DNA of 64,000 nucleotides from an uncultured Aquimarina sp. (GCA_947498815.1 CANMLU010000007.1:62001-126000), one strand, 5' to 3'. Shown: positions 8,137 through 16,386, numbered from the stretch's first letter. Translations and numbers: made by a program. Notes: a model not told the origin generated them from the sequence alone.

Positions 8137-8865
8137 TTAATTGCAACCAAAACTTAAAGTTCCAGTAGGTTGGTTTGTAGTAATCTCATATTTATCCCAA
8201 AAATTACTTGATATATTAGCTAAAACTGTATAAGGAAATGAATCCATTTCAGAAGAGCCTGAAGATGGTATTGGATACTGATTTGCTTGGGTTATGTCTA
8301 CGCTAAATTCTCTAACTCCCCAACTATCTGTGCCCTTTAAGCCAATCGCGGTATTAAATCGACGAACACTAACCTCGCATATAGGAGCCGGTGTAGTAGC
8401 TTCTAAATAAAAAAAATCTGTCTTTCCTTTTTCAAAATCATTTCTGTTGGGGTTATCTAAGCGTCTTGTGTATTTGAGTAATCCAATATCGGTTTGAAAA
8501 TAGACCCTGGCATGCACAACACCATCAGTTCCAAAATCGCTGTTATTAAGGGTTTTGGTTCTTACCATAAAATTAAATGTATTACGTGGGGATTTACTCA
8601 ATTGTTTTTCTTTTGAATATTCGACTATGGCTTTCTCAAATTGAGCTTTTGCGTCTTCCTTATTTACCGTCGCATCAAAGGACATATGTAATAGAATTTT
8701 TACGTTTTCAGATTCTTCGTCAAAAGAAGTGCTACTATTTTCGGATAAACTCATAAAGTCTTCTTTGTCAATTTTTTCTACATCTTCAGATTTTTCACAA
8801 GATGTAGCCAGAACAACATATAGTGCAAGTATTGTGAAGATTCTAAAATTTATTAATTCTTTCAT
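8137..8865 (-). CDS. Lipoprotein with PLAT/LH2-like domain, module B
   Basis: 242 aa with a lipobox Cys at residue 23 (LATSC) and acidic EKSED next. Residues about 105-195 follow the pattern of PLAT/LH2 beta-sandwich domains: GTDGVVHARVYFQT, then RLDNPNRNDFEKGKTDFFYL, then ICEVSVRRFNTAIG and WGVREFSVDI. These correspond to the GTDA.V.., FERG..D.F and ..I.H...G..W...V.V blocks of that fold. PLAT domains bind lipids or membrane-associated proteins. This is the first gene of the operon divergent from the TPR-AraC regulator at 9150, with a 284-bp region holding the second operator. The domain call is by eye. Confidence 0.7.
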   Translation of the reverse strand: MKELINFRIFTILALYVVLATSCEKSEDVEKIDKEDFMSLSENSSTSFDEESENVKILLHMSFDATVNKEDAKAQFEKAIVEYSKEKQLSKSPRNTFNFMVRTKTLNNSDFGTDGVVHARVYFQTDIGLLKYTRRLDNPNRNDFEKGKTDFFYLEATTPAPICEVSVRRFNTAIGLKGTDSWGVREFSVDITQANQYPIPSSGSSEMDSFPYTVLANISSNFWDKYEITTNQPTGTLSFGCN

Positions 8866-9010
8866 TTTTATTTAGTTTTAATATAAGCCCCATCGATTTT
8901 TATACAGATTGAAAGGAGATATCTGTTTAAGATCATTCAATAAAACTCATGAGATTTTTTTGAATAGGTCAAAGGTATATCAGTTATATGCTTGAAAACA
9001 AATGAAGTAT

Positions 9011-9050
9011 ATCGAAATTCCTGAAATCAAAGTCGAAATTCCCGGAATTT
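9011..9050. promoter_or_regulatory. Putative operator of module B (21-bp-spaced repeats)
   Basis: TCGAAATTC at 9012-9020 and 9033-9041 has the same 21-bp period as module A, and the second copy leads into a small palindrome (aaattcc-c-ggaattt). The flank is also conserved: tgcttgaaaacaa lies just upstream in both modules. It sits between the divergent lipoprotein gene (ATG 8865) and the regulator start (9150). The nearly identical HTH domains of the two regulators predict that both can bind both sites. Confidence 0.6.
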
Positions 9051-9149
9051 GGAGATTGTTTTTGGAGGTCGATCTTACGACTTGTTTTTTAAACCAAAAC
9101 AGTATATTTGTGGGACACACAAATAATCACATCAAAGCAAATCACTCTT

Positions 9150-10877
9150 TTGAAACTAAAGCAACCATACATTTTTTGTATTTCTTCAAGTACAATGATG
9201 CTATGGGTTTGGTTAACTCTTGGGATACATACTTTGTATGGCCAAGAAAGTAAATTCACGGTACCAGATTCATTAAAACATTATTCTTATGTCCAATTAT
9301 TTAGGTCCTATCAAAAGGTTGAGAGTGATACACTAAAATCCAAACTGTATTTATCTACCATTCTAGAAAATGCAAAAAACAGTAAAGATTCATTAAGAAT
9401 GGCTGTAGGATATTGCTATTTAGCGTATTATACCGCAGAGGAACTTAAAAAACTAGCACTACTTGATAGTTCTATTGCTATTAGTGAAAATTTAAATCAC
9501 CCAAAATATCCAATTAAGGCCTATTCTTTTAAGGGAGGGTATTATTTAAAAAAACGGGATTACCAACTCGCTTTAGATAACTACATAAGGGCTTTAGAAT
9601 TATCCGAGAACGTAAGTAACTTGGAGTACTTAAAAATTACAAGACATAATATAGGAGTAATTAAAACAAGGATTGGTAAACATGAAGAAGCTCTGGGATT
9701 ATTTAAAGAGAACTTTGAGTATGCAAGCAAAAAATATGAATCAAATAAACAGCCTTATCTAAATTCATTAATTTCTTTAGCAGAATCCTATACCCATAAT
9801 CAAAAAATGGATTCTGCCTCTATACATAATAAGGAAGGTATAGTATTGGCACAAAAGAATGAAAATCTACGAAATAAATATTACGGAAAATTAGTTCTGA
9901 ACGAAGGAATCAATCTTTTCTATAAAAATGAATATAATCGATCCTATGATAGTATTACTAAAGGGATTTCACTACTCGATAAAAATAATCCTGAAAATAT
10001 AGAAAATCACATATTAGGGTCGTTTTATTTGGGCAAGCTTTATTTGACGGAAAGAGATATAGTCAAAGCCGAGAAAGAATTCATTCGTATGGATTCTATA
10101 ATCCAAAAAAGAAAAATTACTCTTTCAGAGGTTAGAGATGGGTATGAGTTTTTAATCGGTTTATATAAGTCCAAAGGAGAAAAAGAGCAACAGCTGCTAT
10201 ATATTAATAAGTTACTAAATTTTGATAAAAGAATTAGTAAAGAAAGAGAGTCTATTTCAACCAGACTATATAAAGAATATGATACTCCGTTATTATTGAA
10301 AGAAAAAGAAAAACTGATTCAGGAACTAAAAAAGAACACTAACAATCTTAGTTTTTGGGTAGGTTTTCTTATTATTTTGTCCTTTAGCATAACCATTTTG
10401 ATGTATTATCAATACGTGAATAGGAAGAAGTATCAGCAAAAGTTTAATGAACTTATTGAAAAGAGTAAGGAAGTGGTTGTTACAACAAAGAAACCACTGG
10501 ATGATATAGGCATAGCAGATGAAATCGTAGAAGAGCTACTTAGTAGGCTCACTACTTTTGAAGAAAACCATCGATTTTTGGAAAAAAACATAAGCATTAC
10601 AACTTTGTCTAAAGAGATGGATACCAATACCAAGTACTTGTCCAAGGTGATTAATCACCATAAGAACAAGAGTTTTACGAATTATGTTAATGAATTACGA
10701 GTACTGTATAGTGTGGAGCAGCTCAAAGAAAGCGCTACGCTTAAAAATTACACAATACAGGGTATTGCAGAAGAAATGGGATTTAATAATGCAGAGTCTT
10801 TTTCATCGGCTTTTAAAAAAACAACTGGGATTAAACCTTCTTATTTTATTCGGAAAATATGTGCGCTTAATTCATGA
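9150..10877 (+). CDS. Transmembrane TPR-AraC one-component regulator, module B
   Basis: 575 aa from the TTG at 9150, which aligns with the TTG of the module A paralogue; an in-frame upstream ATG at 9108 would add 14 unaligned residues. The layout is the same: signal segment (MLWVWLTLGIHTLYGQ), TPR domain (YQLALDNYIRALELSE; NIGVIKTRIGKHEEALGLF), membrane helix at about 398-420 followed by NRKKYQQK, and C-terminal AraC HTH. The HTH differs from the paralogue at only scattered positions, and the helices YLSKVINHH and AESFSSAFKKTTGIKPSYF are identical. The TPR domain is clearly more divergent. This suggests conserved DNA targets with a changed input signal. It is followed by the second lanthipeptide-like gene. 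Confidence 0.85.
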   Translation: MKLKQPYIFCISSSTMMLWVWLTLGIHTLYGQESKFTVPDSLKHYSYVQLFRSYQKVESDTLKSKLYLSTILENAKNSKDSLRMAVGYCYLAYYTAEELKKLALLDSSIAISENLNHPKYPIKAYSFKGGYYLKKRDYQLALDNYIRALELSENVSNLEYLKITRHNIGVIKTRIGKHEEALGLFKENFEYASKKYESNKQPYLNSLISLAESYTHNQKMDSASIHNKEGIVLAQKNENLRNKYYGKLVLNEGINLFYKNEYNRSYDSITKGISLLDKNNPENIENHILGSFYLGKLYLTERDIVKAEKEFIRMDSIIQKRKITLSEVRDGYEFLIGLYKSKGEKEQQLLYINKLLNFDKRISKERESISTRLYKEYDTPLLLKEKEKLIQELKKNTNNLSFWVGFLIILSFSITILMYYQYVNRKKYQQKFNELIEKSKEVVVTTKKPLDDIGIADEIVEELLSRLTTFEENHRFLEKNISITTLSKEMDTNTKYLSKVINHHKNKSFTNYVNELRVLYSVEQLKESATLKNYTIQGIAEEMGFNNAESFSSAFKKTTGIKPSYFIRKICALNS

Positions 10878-10880
10878 TAA

Positions 10881-10903
10881 TTTCGCCAAATTCAGGAATT
10901 CCG
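10881..10903. promoter_or_regulatory. Operator-like sequence upstream of module B peptide
   Basis: tttcgccaaattcaggaattccg lies 3 bp after the regulator stop and about 90-110 bp before the peptide ATG, the same place as the site at 4654. It resembles the TCGmAATTCATGAA unit, with indels. The match is degenerate, so this is weak evidence alone and better as one of four co-located sites. Confidence 0.3.
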
Positions 10904-10993
10904 TGTAACCCTAATATGTTATATTACTGGTTTACAGAACGATGTGTTACATTTGCCGTAGTATTGTAATACCTAACTTATAAAACGCGGATC

Positions 10994-11197
10994 ATGAAAA
11001 AATCTAAAATCCAAAACTTAAAACTTAAAAAACTTAATATAACAAAACTCGATAATTTTTCGGCTATCAAAGGCGGTACCGTAGGGGCAAGTGGTAGTCC
11101 TAATTGTGATCATATTGATGAAGATACGATTAGTGGTCTAGAATGTCGATCTATTGCTGGTACGTGCAGGTTTTGTTTAATTTTTCCTAGAAGGTGA
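10994..11197 (+). CDS. Class I lanthipeptide-like precursor peptide, module B
   Basis: 67 aa. The leader NLKLKKLNITKLDN aligns with the module A peptide and ends at a true double glycine (AIKGG, residues about 24-28). The putative core begins TVGASGS. It has four cysteines (PNCDHIDEDTISGLEC, GTCRFC), several Ser/Thr, and ends IFPRR; the module A peptide likewise ends in Arg-Arg. Core sequences are otherwise unlike each other, the usual behaviour of leader-conserved, core-variable RiPP or pheromone families. The ATG follows a cggatc sequence (cagatc in module A). No maturation enzymes are nearby. Confidence 0.72.
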   Translation: MKKSKIQNLKLKKLNITKLDNFSAIKGGTVGASGSPNCDHIDEDTISGLECRSIAGTCRFCLIFPRR

Positions 11198-11247
11198 TCT
11201 AAAATTCTTTGACTCTTTTTGAGGAAGTGTTAAAAATTTGGGAACGC

Positions 11248-11976
11248 TCAATTCCTTCCATTCTCATACGGATATAATTGATATACAGGATCGCTTTGCC
11301 AAAATTCTTTGGAATCAATATCCATGATGGTCAAAGGGCCTTTAAAAGCTGCTCCGGTATCCATATTCCAAACGCAGGTTGCATGTACCGGTTGGATTTC
11401 ATTGATTCTTGTAACTGGGGTATGACCAATATAGATTTCATTAAAGAGCAATAATCGTTTGGGGTAGCGAAGATCCGTTTTTTTAAGATTTGGATCAGTT
11501 GCCAGGGCAGTTTCCCAAAGTGTTCTATCCCAATAAAATAATTCATCAAAATACTCTTGATGTGGTCCATGTAGATTGGTAAAACCTGCATGTAGAAATA
11601 ATCGATTTTTGTTGTCGATGTGATAATTAATAAGATTTTCATAGAAGTTCAAATGAGAATCAATTTCTTGCTGAGATAATTTGGAATACGAATCTATAGT
11701 AGCTTGCCCACCATGTTCAATCCATTTTGGATTATATGTTTTTTGAGTAAGCCACGTATAGCAGAGTTCATCATGATTACCTCTTATAAAAAGACAATTG
11801 TGAGTAGTTTTAAGCTCGATTAAATACGAAACCAAGGCAGCACTGTCACTCCATCCATCTACATAATCCCCAAGAAAAATAAGAGTATCACTTGTGGTAA
11901 TATTTGCCCTCTCCAGTAATTGTTTTAGAGCATTTAATGCACCATGCATATCACCTATTACTAACGTCCTGTTCAT
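11248..11976 (-). CDS. Calcineurin-like metallophosphatase (PrpA/ApaH type)
   Basis: 242 aa. The metallophosphoesterase motifs are in order: GDMHG (about 8-12), GDYVDG (about 37-42) and RGNHDE (about 65-70), then later His residues in LHAGF and YIGHTPV. This is the layout of single-domain bacterial Ser/Thr protein phosphatases (PrpA/PrpB) and symmetrical Ap4A hydrolases. The substrate cannot be assigned. It is cytoplasmic with no signal peptide. It is convergent with the module B peptide gene (50 bp apart) and has no clear operon partner. Confidence 0.88.
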   Translation of the reverse strand: MNRTLVIGDMHGALNALKQLLERANITTSDTLIFLGDYVDGWSDSAALVSYLIELKTTHNCLFIRGNHDELCYTWLTQKTYNPKWIEHGGQATIDSYSKLSQQEIDSHLNFYENLINYHIDNKNRLFLHAGFTNLHGPHQEYFDELFYWDRTLWETALATDPNLKKTDLRYPKRLLLFNEIYIGHTPVTRINEIQPVHATCVWNMDTGAAFKGPLTIMDIDSKEFWQSDPVYQLYPYENGRN

Positions 11977-12049
11977 TATGAGTTACTAGTTGATTTATGG
12001 TTTTCAGTTTTTAGCACGGTGAATTTATTTTTAGGGTGAGCTGAGTTTA

Positions 12050-12083
12050 AAATTCGTAATTCGACATTCATAATTCGTAATTA
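12050..12083. repeat. Short intergenic direct repeat (attcgtaatt)
   Basis: aattcgtaatt occurs twice within 34 bp, separated by cgacattcat. Related sequence (gaattacgaatcacga) lies at 16321-16338. These resemble dispersed flavobacterial intergenic repeats. Confidence 0.4.
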
Positions 12084-12085
12084 AA

Positions 12086-13222
12086 TTAACTATATCTTAC
12101 TTTCCTTACAATTCGGATACTCTCTTTGTATAGCGAATATACAGTATCATTATACGTTTTTAAATAGGGTTTGGCTTCTTCTAATTTGTCCATCGCTTCA
12201 TTAAAATCATTAAGATAACAGATCAAATATGTAGCCGGAAGGTTGAGTAAATCTTTTTCTTCATTTTCTGACAAAAGAATCTTGTTTTTTAACTTGTCAA
12301 GCAGCGCATTGTTACTATTGTAGAGATGATACAAAGTTTTGCGATCAAATTGAGGAGGATCAAAAAGAAGCTTACTTTCGATATCATAGCCGGCATTATC
12401 TTTAAAAGTAATAACGACCTCTTCAAGTGGGTAGTATTTATAGGTGTCCTGGAGACCTAATTGAACATATTCTACAATTTTAAACTGATCATCGGTTAAT
12501 GATATGCTAACTTCATCCAACTCCGAATAAAACAATTTTACCTGTTCATTAATCAATTCTATATCCACACGAGAATAATACACCTCGCCATTTTGTCTTT
12601 TTTCTTTTGCCGCCCAACATACCACAAAATATTCCTTAAAAACTTTGTAAGAAGGGTTATAATCTTTTCTGGAATTCATGAAGTCGAAAACACCATCCAA
12701 TGTAAGCTCGATATTATTTTGGGCGTGACTTTCGATAGCACTCACAATATCCGAATTGATATCTTTGATCTCAATATCAAAGACCTTTGGCATGCTTATA
12801 CTGCCATCTCTTAAAAAAACAGTACCCCCATAATACTTCCAGATATTTTTACGCAGAGAACATAGTTTTCCGCCCTGCGCTCTTATGGAAACCAAACCTA
12901 CAACTTTATCACTAGACAAATGAGGAAAAGGAATATTCTCATAAGATACCAAAGGCGGGTTAGCCAAATAAGCATTTACCAGATTTTGAATTTTACTGTC
13001 ATCAAAAAAATCAACACCAATAATTTGATTATCCTCGTCTTCAACGCCAATTACGATGTATGAATTATTTTTAGGGTTGGAGTTTGCCAGTGCACAAATA
13101 TGTTTTAGAAACTTTGCTTTTCCTTCTTTTTCGCCAATATTGAGCTTACGTTTCTTATCATAAAAACTGTTCTCGTCATTATGTGCTAGCAGATTTTTTA
13201 TAAGAAGTCGCTTATTAATCAT
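12086..13222 (-). CDS. AlbA_2 (Schlafen AAA_4-type) domain protein
   Basis: 378 aa from the ATG at 13222; a TTG four codons upstream is possible. The N-terminal half has the signature of the AlbA_2/putative DNA-binding domain: EGKAKFLKHICALANS, SYIVIGVEDEDNQIIGVDFFDD, IQNLVNAYLANPPLVSYE, then KVVGLVSIRA and the basic strand YYGGTVFLRDGS. Such proteins are often called ATP-binding or RNA-binding regulators; the biochemical role is unsettled. The C-terminal half (about 170-378) is of unknown fold and mostly helical near the end. It looks monocistronic. Confidence 0.72.
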   Translation of the reverse strand: MINKRLLIKNLLAHNDENSFYDKKRKLNIGEKEGKAKFLKHICALANSNPKNNSYIVIGVEDEDNQIIGVDFFDDSKIQNLVNAYLANPPLVSYENIPFPHLSSDKVVGLVSIRAQGGKLCSLRKNIWKYYGGTVFLRDGSISMPKVFDIEIKDINSDIVSAIESHAQNNIELTLDGVFDFMNSRKDYNPSYKVFKEYFVVCWAAKEKRQNGEVYYSRVDIELINEQVKLFYSELDEVSISLTDDQFKIVEYVQLGLQDTYKYYPLEEVVITFKDNAGYDIESKLLFDPPQFDRKTLYHLYNSNNALLDKLKNKILLSENEEKDLLNLPATYLICYLNDFNEAMDKLEEAKPYLKTYNDTVYSLYKESIRIVRKVRYS

Positions 13223-13327
13223 TCTTTTTTCCAAATAGCAATTGAAACTTTTCCCTAGCTAAACTTAGCCAATTTTATTGGGGCAACAATGCATTGATAA
13301 TAAAGAAATAATAAAAATACACAATAA

Positions 13328-14080
13328 TTATAGCTTTTTATTCAAAACGTAAGCGCTCGCTTGTGCTGTTGGAAAAACTACCAAATCGGCAATATTAACA
13401 TGATACGGTCGCGTAACTACAAAAACTATAATGTCGGCAATATCTTTGGGGGTTAGTGGATCATAACCCTTGTATACATTATTAGCTCTCTCAGTATCAT
13501 TTTTAAATCGCACATTGCTAAATTCGGTCTCTACCAACCCTGGGTTAATAGCGCCAACCCTAATTCCGTGCGTATTAAGATCTATACGCATTCCATTATT
13601 TATAGCATCTACGGCATGTTTACTTGCACAGTATACGTTTCCATTTGGGTATACTTCTTTTCCGGCAATTGAGCCGATATTAATGATGTGCCCAGATTTT
13701 TGGGCAATCATTTTTGGGATCACTGCTTTAGAAACATATAACAATCCTTTTACGTTGATATCAATCATAGCATCCCAGTCATCAAGATCTCCTGTTTGAA
13801 TAGGGTCCAAGCCGTGTGCGTTTCCAGCATTGTTAATCAAAATATCAATAGCGCTGAATTCTTTAGGAAGACTCTCGATATTTTTAAATATACTTTCTCT
13901 ATCTCTAACATCAAAACAAAGGGTGTGTACATTAACACTTTTGCTTAGGTCATCTTTTAGTGTATCTAATCGATCTTGTCTTCGTCCACAAAGTATAAGG
14001 TTTATATTATGCTTTGCTAGTTCGATAGCAGTGGATTTTCCGATTCCGCTAGTAGCTCCAGTAATTAACGCTGTTTTCAT
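13328..14080 (-). CDS. SDR-family NADP-dependent oxidoreductase (YdfG-like)
   Basis: 250 aa from the ATG at 14080, where the canonical N terminus MKTALITGATSGIGKS begins; a longer frame adds 23 non-family residues. Motifs: Rossmann TGATSGIG, NNAG (INNAGNAHG), catalytic Ser (IINIGSIAG) and YCASK. The segment with NPGLVETEFSNVRF matches classical SDRs of the YdfG/serine-3-dehydrogenase group, which reduce or oxidise 3-hydroxy acids and serine. The exact substrate is unknown. It is divergent from the MoxR/bat operon. Confidence 0.9.
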   Translation of the reverse strand: MKTALITGATSGIGKSTAIELAKHNINLILCGRRQDRLDTLKDDLSKSVNVHTLCFDVRDRESIFKNIESLPKEFSAIDILINNAGNAHGLDPIQTGDLDDWDAMIDINVKGLLYVSKAVIPKMIAQKSGHIINIGSIAGKEVYPNGNVYCASKHAVDAINNGMRIDLNTHGIRVGAINPGLVETEFSNVRFKNDTERANNVYKGYDPLTPKDIADIIVFVVTRPYHVNIADLVVFPTAQASAYVLNKKL

Positions 14081-14337
14081 ATATAGATTTATTATTCCAA
14101 AAAATTGCAACACCCAAAGGCGTGCTTCGTCTTTTGTTAAACTCATCATGAAAATGATGAGAATTGTTATGTTTAAATTTTAGTAAAATAGGTTTAAAGA
14201 TACTTCAAAATTTGAGCTTTGCTGTCGTTTAAAGAAGTACATTTAACCAAGAATTAACAACAGAACGAAAATTATTTCGACAATTTGCAATGTTGGATTA
14301 GGAATATTAAATTCACGCCTTTAAAAAAATAAAATAG

Positions 14338-15339
14338 ATGGAAGAAAACAGTTCTATTGATATTGCTTCAATCAACCAGAAAATAGAGAAAGAATCTGCA
14401 TTTGTGGATTTACTTACTTTAGAAATGAATAAGGTAATTGTGGGCCAGAAACATATGGTAGAGCGTTTGCTCATTGGACTATTGGGTCAAGGGCATATTC
14501 TACTGGAAGGAGTTCCGGGATTAGCAAAAACTTTGGCTATTAATACATTATCCAAAGCTGTGCATGGTAGTTTCAGTCGTATTCAGTTTACGCCAGATTT
14601 ATTACCAGCCGATGTTGTGGGTACTTTGATTTTTAATATGAAAGAAAATGATTTTTCGATTAAAAAGGGGCCAATTTTTGCAAACTTCGTATTGGCCGAT
14701 GAGATTAACCGTGCTCCGGCAAAGGTGCAAAGTGCTTTGCTCGAGGCAATGCAAGAAAAGCAAGTTACTATTGGAGATGAAACCTTTATTCTTGATAAAC
14801 CATTTTTGGTAATGGCAACTCAAAATCCAGTTGAGCAAGAAGGAACCTACCCGTTACCCGAGGCTCAGGTGGATCGTTTTATGCTAAAAACAGTTATCGA
14901 TTACCCAAAATTAGACGAAGAACAACTTATCATACGTGCTAATTTAAAGGGATCTTTTGAACAGGTAAACCCTGTGGTTTCAATAGAGCAGATTTTGAAT
15001 GCTCAAAAAGCCGTTCGAGAGGTATATATGGATGAGAAGATCGAAAAATATATCCTCGATATTGTTTTTGCAACTCGTTATCCCGAAAAATATGGTTTAG
15101 AAGAATTGAACCCATTGATCAATTTTGGAGCTTCTCCACGTGGTAGTATTAATTTGGCAACAGCTGCAAAATGTTATGCGTTTATTAAAAGAAGAGGCTA
15201 TGTGATTCCTGAAGATGTTAGAGCAATAGTACATGATGTATTGCGTCATCGTATCGGGATTACGTATGAAGCAGAAGCAGAAAATGTAACTACAGAAGAT
15301 ATCATCAATAAGATTGTAAATGAGATTGAAGTACCGTAA
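14338..15339 (+). CDS. MoxR-type AAA+ ATPase, first gene of bat operon
   Basis: 333 aa. Walker A is GVPGLAKT, Walker B is VLADEINRAPAK, sensor 1 lies in MATQNPVEQEG, and the arginine-finger region follows (PLPEAQVDRFMLK). MoxR ATPases act as chaperone-like partners of VWA proteins, and the three VWA or VWA-like genes downstream fit this. It starts a co-directional run of nine genes to 24100. The 98-bp gap to the next gene contains small tandem repeats. Confidence 0.93.
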   Translation: MEENSSIDIASINQKIEKESAFVDLLTLEMNKVIVGQKHMVERLLIGLLGQGHILLEGVPGLAKTLAINTLSKAVHGSFSRIQFTPDLLPADVVGTLIFNMKENDFSIKKGPIFANFVLADEINRAPAKVQSALLEAMQEKQVTIGDETFILDKPFLVMATQNPVEQEGTYPLPEAQVDRFMLKTVIDYPKLDEEQLIIRANLKGSFEQVNPVVSIEQILNAQKAVREVYMDEKIEKYILDIVFATRYPEKYGLEELNPLINFGASPRGSINLATAAKCYAFIKRRGYVIPEDVRAIVHDVLRHRIGITYEAEAENVTTEDIINKIVNEIEVP

Positions 15340-15435
15340 TCAGTAAATCAGTAAATCAGTATTCAGGAGGCAGTTGTTTTCTGGGTAATGATTAAAACTG
15401 ACTGCAAACTGAAGACTGTAAACTGCAAACTGTAA
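15338..15435. repeat. Short tandem repeats between moxR and DUF58 genes
   Basis: aatcagta is repeated three times at about 15338-15361. A second array of actg-containing 7-mers (aaactg, aagactgta, aactgc, aaactgta) fills 15394-15435, right up to the ATG of the next gene. Similar arrays are dispersed in flavobacterial genomes. Confidence 0.55.
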
Positions 15436-15437
15436 AA

Positions 15438-16304
15438 ATGGATACAAAGGAGTTACTAAAAAAAGTTCGAAAAATCGAGATCAAAACGCGGCGCTTAAGC
15501 GACCACATTTTTGGAGGCGAATACCATTCAACCTTCAAAGGTCGAGGTATGACTTTTAGCGAGGTGCGACAGTATCAATTTGGTGATGATGTGCGTAGTA
15601 TTGATTGGAATGTAACTGCCAGATATAATGAACCCTATATTAAGGTTTTCGAAGAAGAGCGAGAGTTAACCATGATGTTGATGATCGATGTTTCAGGGTC
15701 TCAGTTATTTGGTACGCAAGAACAGTTTAAAAAAGGGATCATTACTGAAATTGCGGCAACACTAGCATTTTCGGCTACACAAAACAATGATAAAATAGGG
15801 TTGATCTTATTTACAGATGAGATCGAACTATATATACCGCCAAAGAAAGGAAGATCACATGTGTTAAGGATTATACGAGAGCTATTAGAATTTGAACCCA
15901 AGAGTAAGAAGACCAATATCACTGAAGCATTAAAATTTTTATCCAATGTGATGAAAAAAAAGGCGATCGTATTTATGCTTTCGGATTTTATTGCAGACGA
16001 TTATCAGCAAACACTCAAAATCGTAGGAAGCAAACATGATGTTACCGGAATCCGTGTATATGATCGTAGGGAAGAAGAAATCCCAAATCTCGGAATGGTG
16101 CAAATGGAAGATGAAGAAACCGGAGAGTTATTATTAGTAAATACTGGCTCCAAAAAGGTACGGACTAATTATGGCAAATATTACCAGGAAAGGGCAAACT
16201 ATTTTAAAGATAGCTTTACACGAAGCGGAGCGGGTTCATTGAGTAGCAGAATTGATGAGAGTTATGTAAAAAAATTATTAGGCTATTTTAAAAGAAGAGG
16301 ATAA
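15438..16304 (+). CDS. DUF58 family protein (VWA-like), bat operon
   Basis: 288 aa. DUF58 hallmarks: GRGMTFSEVRQYQFGDDVRSIDWN near residues 35-60, then the VWA-type MIDAS start MLMIDVSGSQLFGT and a later GLILFTDEIELYIPPKKG. The usual partner of a MoxR ATPase in bat loci. It is probably cytoplasmic or membrane-peripheral, with no signal peptide or TM seen. The next gene follows within 82 bp. Confidence 0.92.
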   Translation: MDTKELLKKVRKIEIKTRRLSDHIFGGEYHSTFKGRGMTFSEVRQYQFGDDVRSIDWNVTARYNEPYIKVFEEERELTMMLMIDVSGSQLFGTQEQFKKGIITEIAATLAFSATQNNDKIGLILFTDEIELYIPPKKGRSHVLRIIRELLEFEPKSKKTNITEALKFLSNVMKKKAIVFMLSDFIADDYQQTLKIVGSKHDVTGIRVYDRREEEIPNLGMVQMEDEETGELLLVNTGSKKVRTNYGKYYQERANYFKDSFTRSGAGSLSSRIDESYVKKLLGYFKRRG

Positions 16305-16362
16305 GGAAGATTTAAGAATGACGAATTACGAATCACGATTTGAAAATATAAGATTTCATATT

Positions 16363-16386
16363 CCCCCTTTTAAGGGGGCAAGGGGG
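16363..16386. repeat. Small palindromic repeat at a gene start
   Basis: cccccttttaagggggcaaggggg, a G/C-run palindrome, abuts the ATG at 16387. Read in frame it would add IPPFKGARG to the next protein. This is a familiar dispersed flavobacterial repeat and a common cause of overlong start calls. Confidence 0.55.

Noticed and set aside
9002-9253. 83-codon ORF beginning with the operator repeats of module B
   Set aside because: It reads through the conserved TCGAAATTC repeats and overlaps the regulator start in another frame; the module A counterpart has no matching ORF.
15338-15435. Regular short repeats as a possible CRISPR array
   Set aside because: Units are only 7-8 bp with no spacers and no cas genes nearby.
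16318-16386. Upstream ATG at 16318 adding 23 residues before the signal peptide
   Set aside because: The added residues are encoded by two dispersed repeats (gaattacgaatcacg and the cccccttttaaggggg palindrome), and the signal peptide would no longer be N-terminal.
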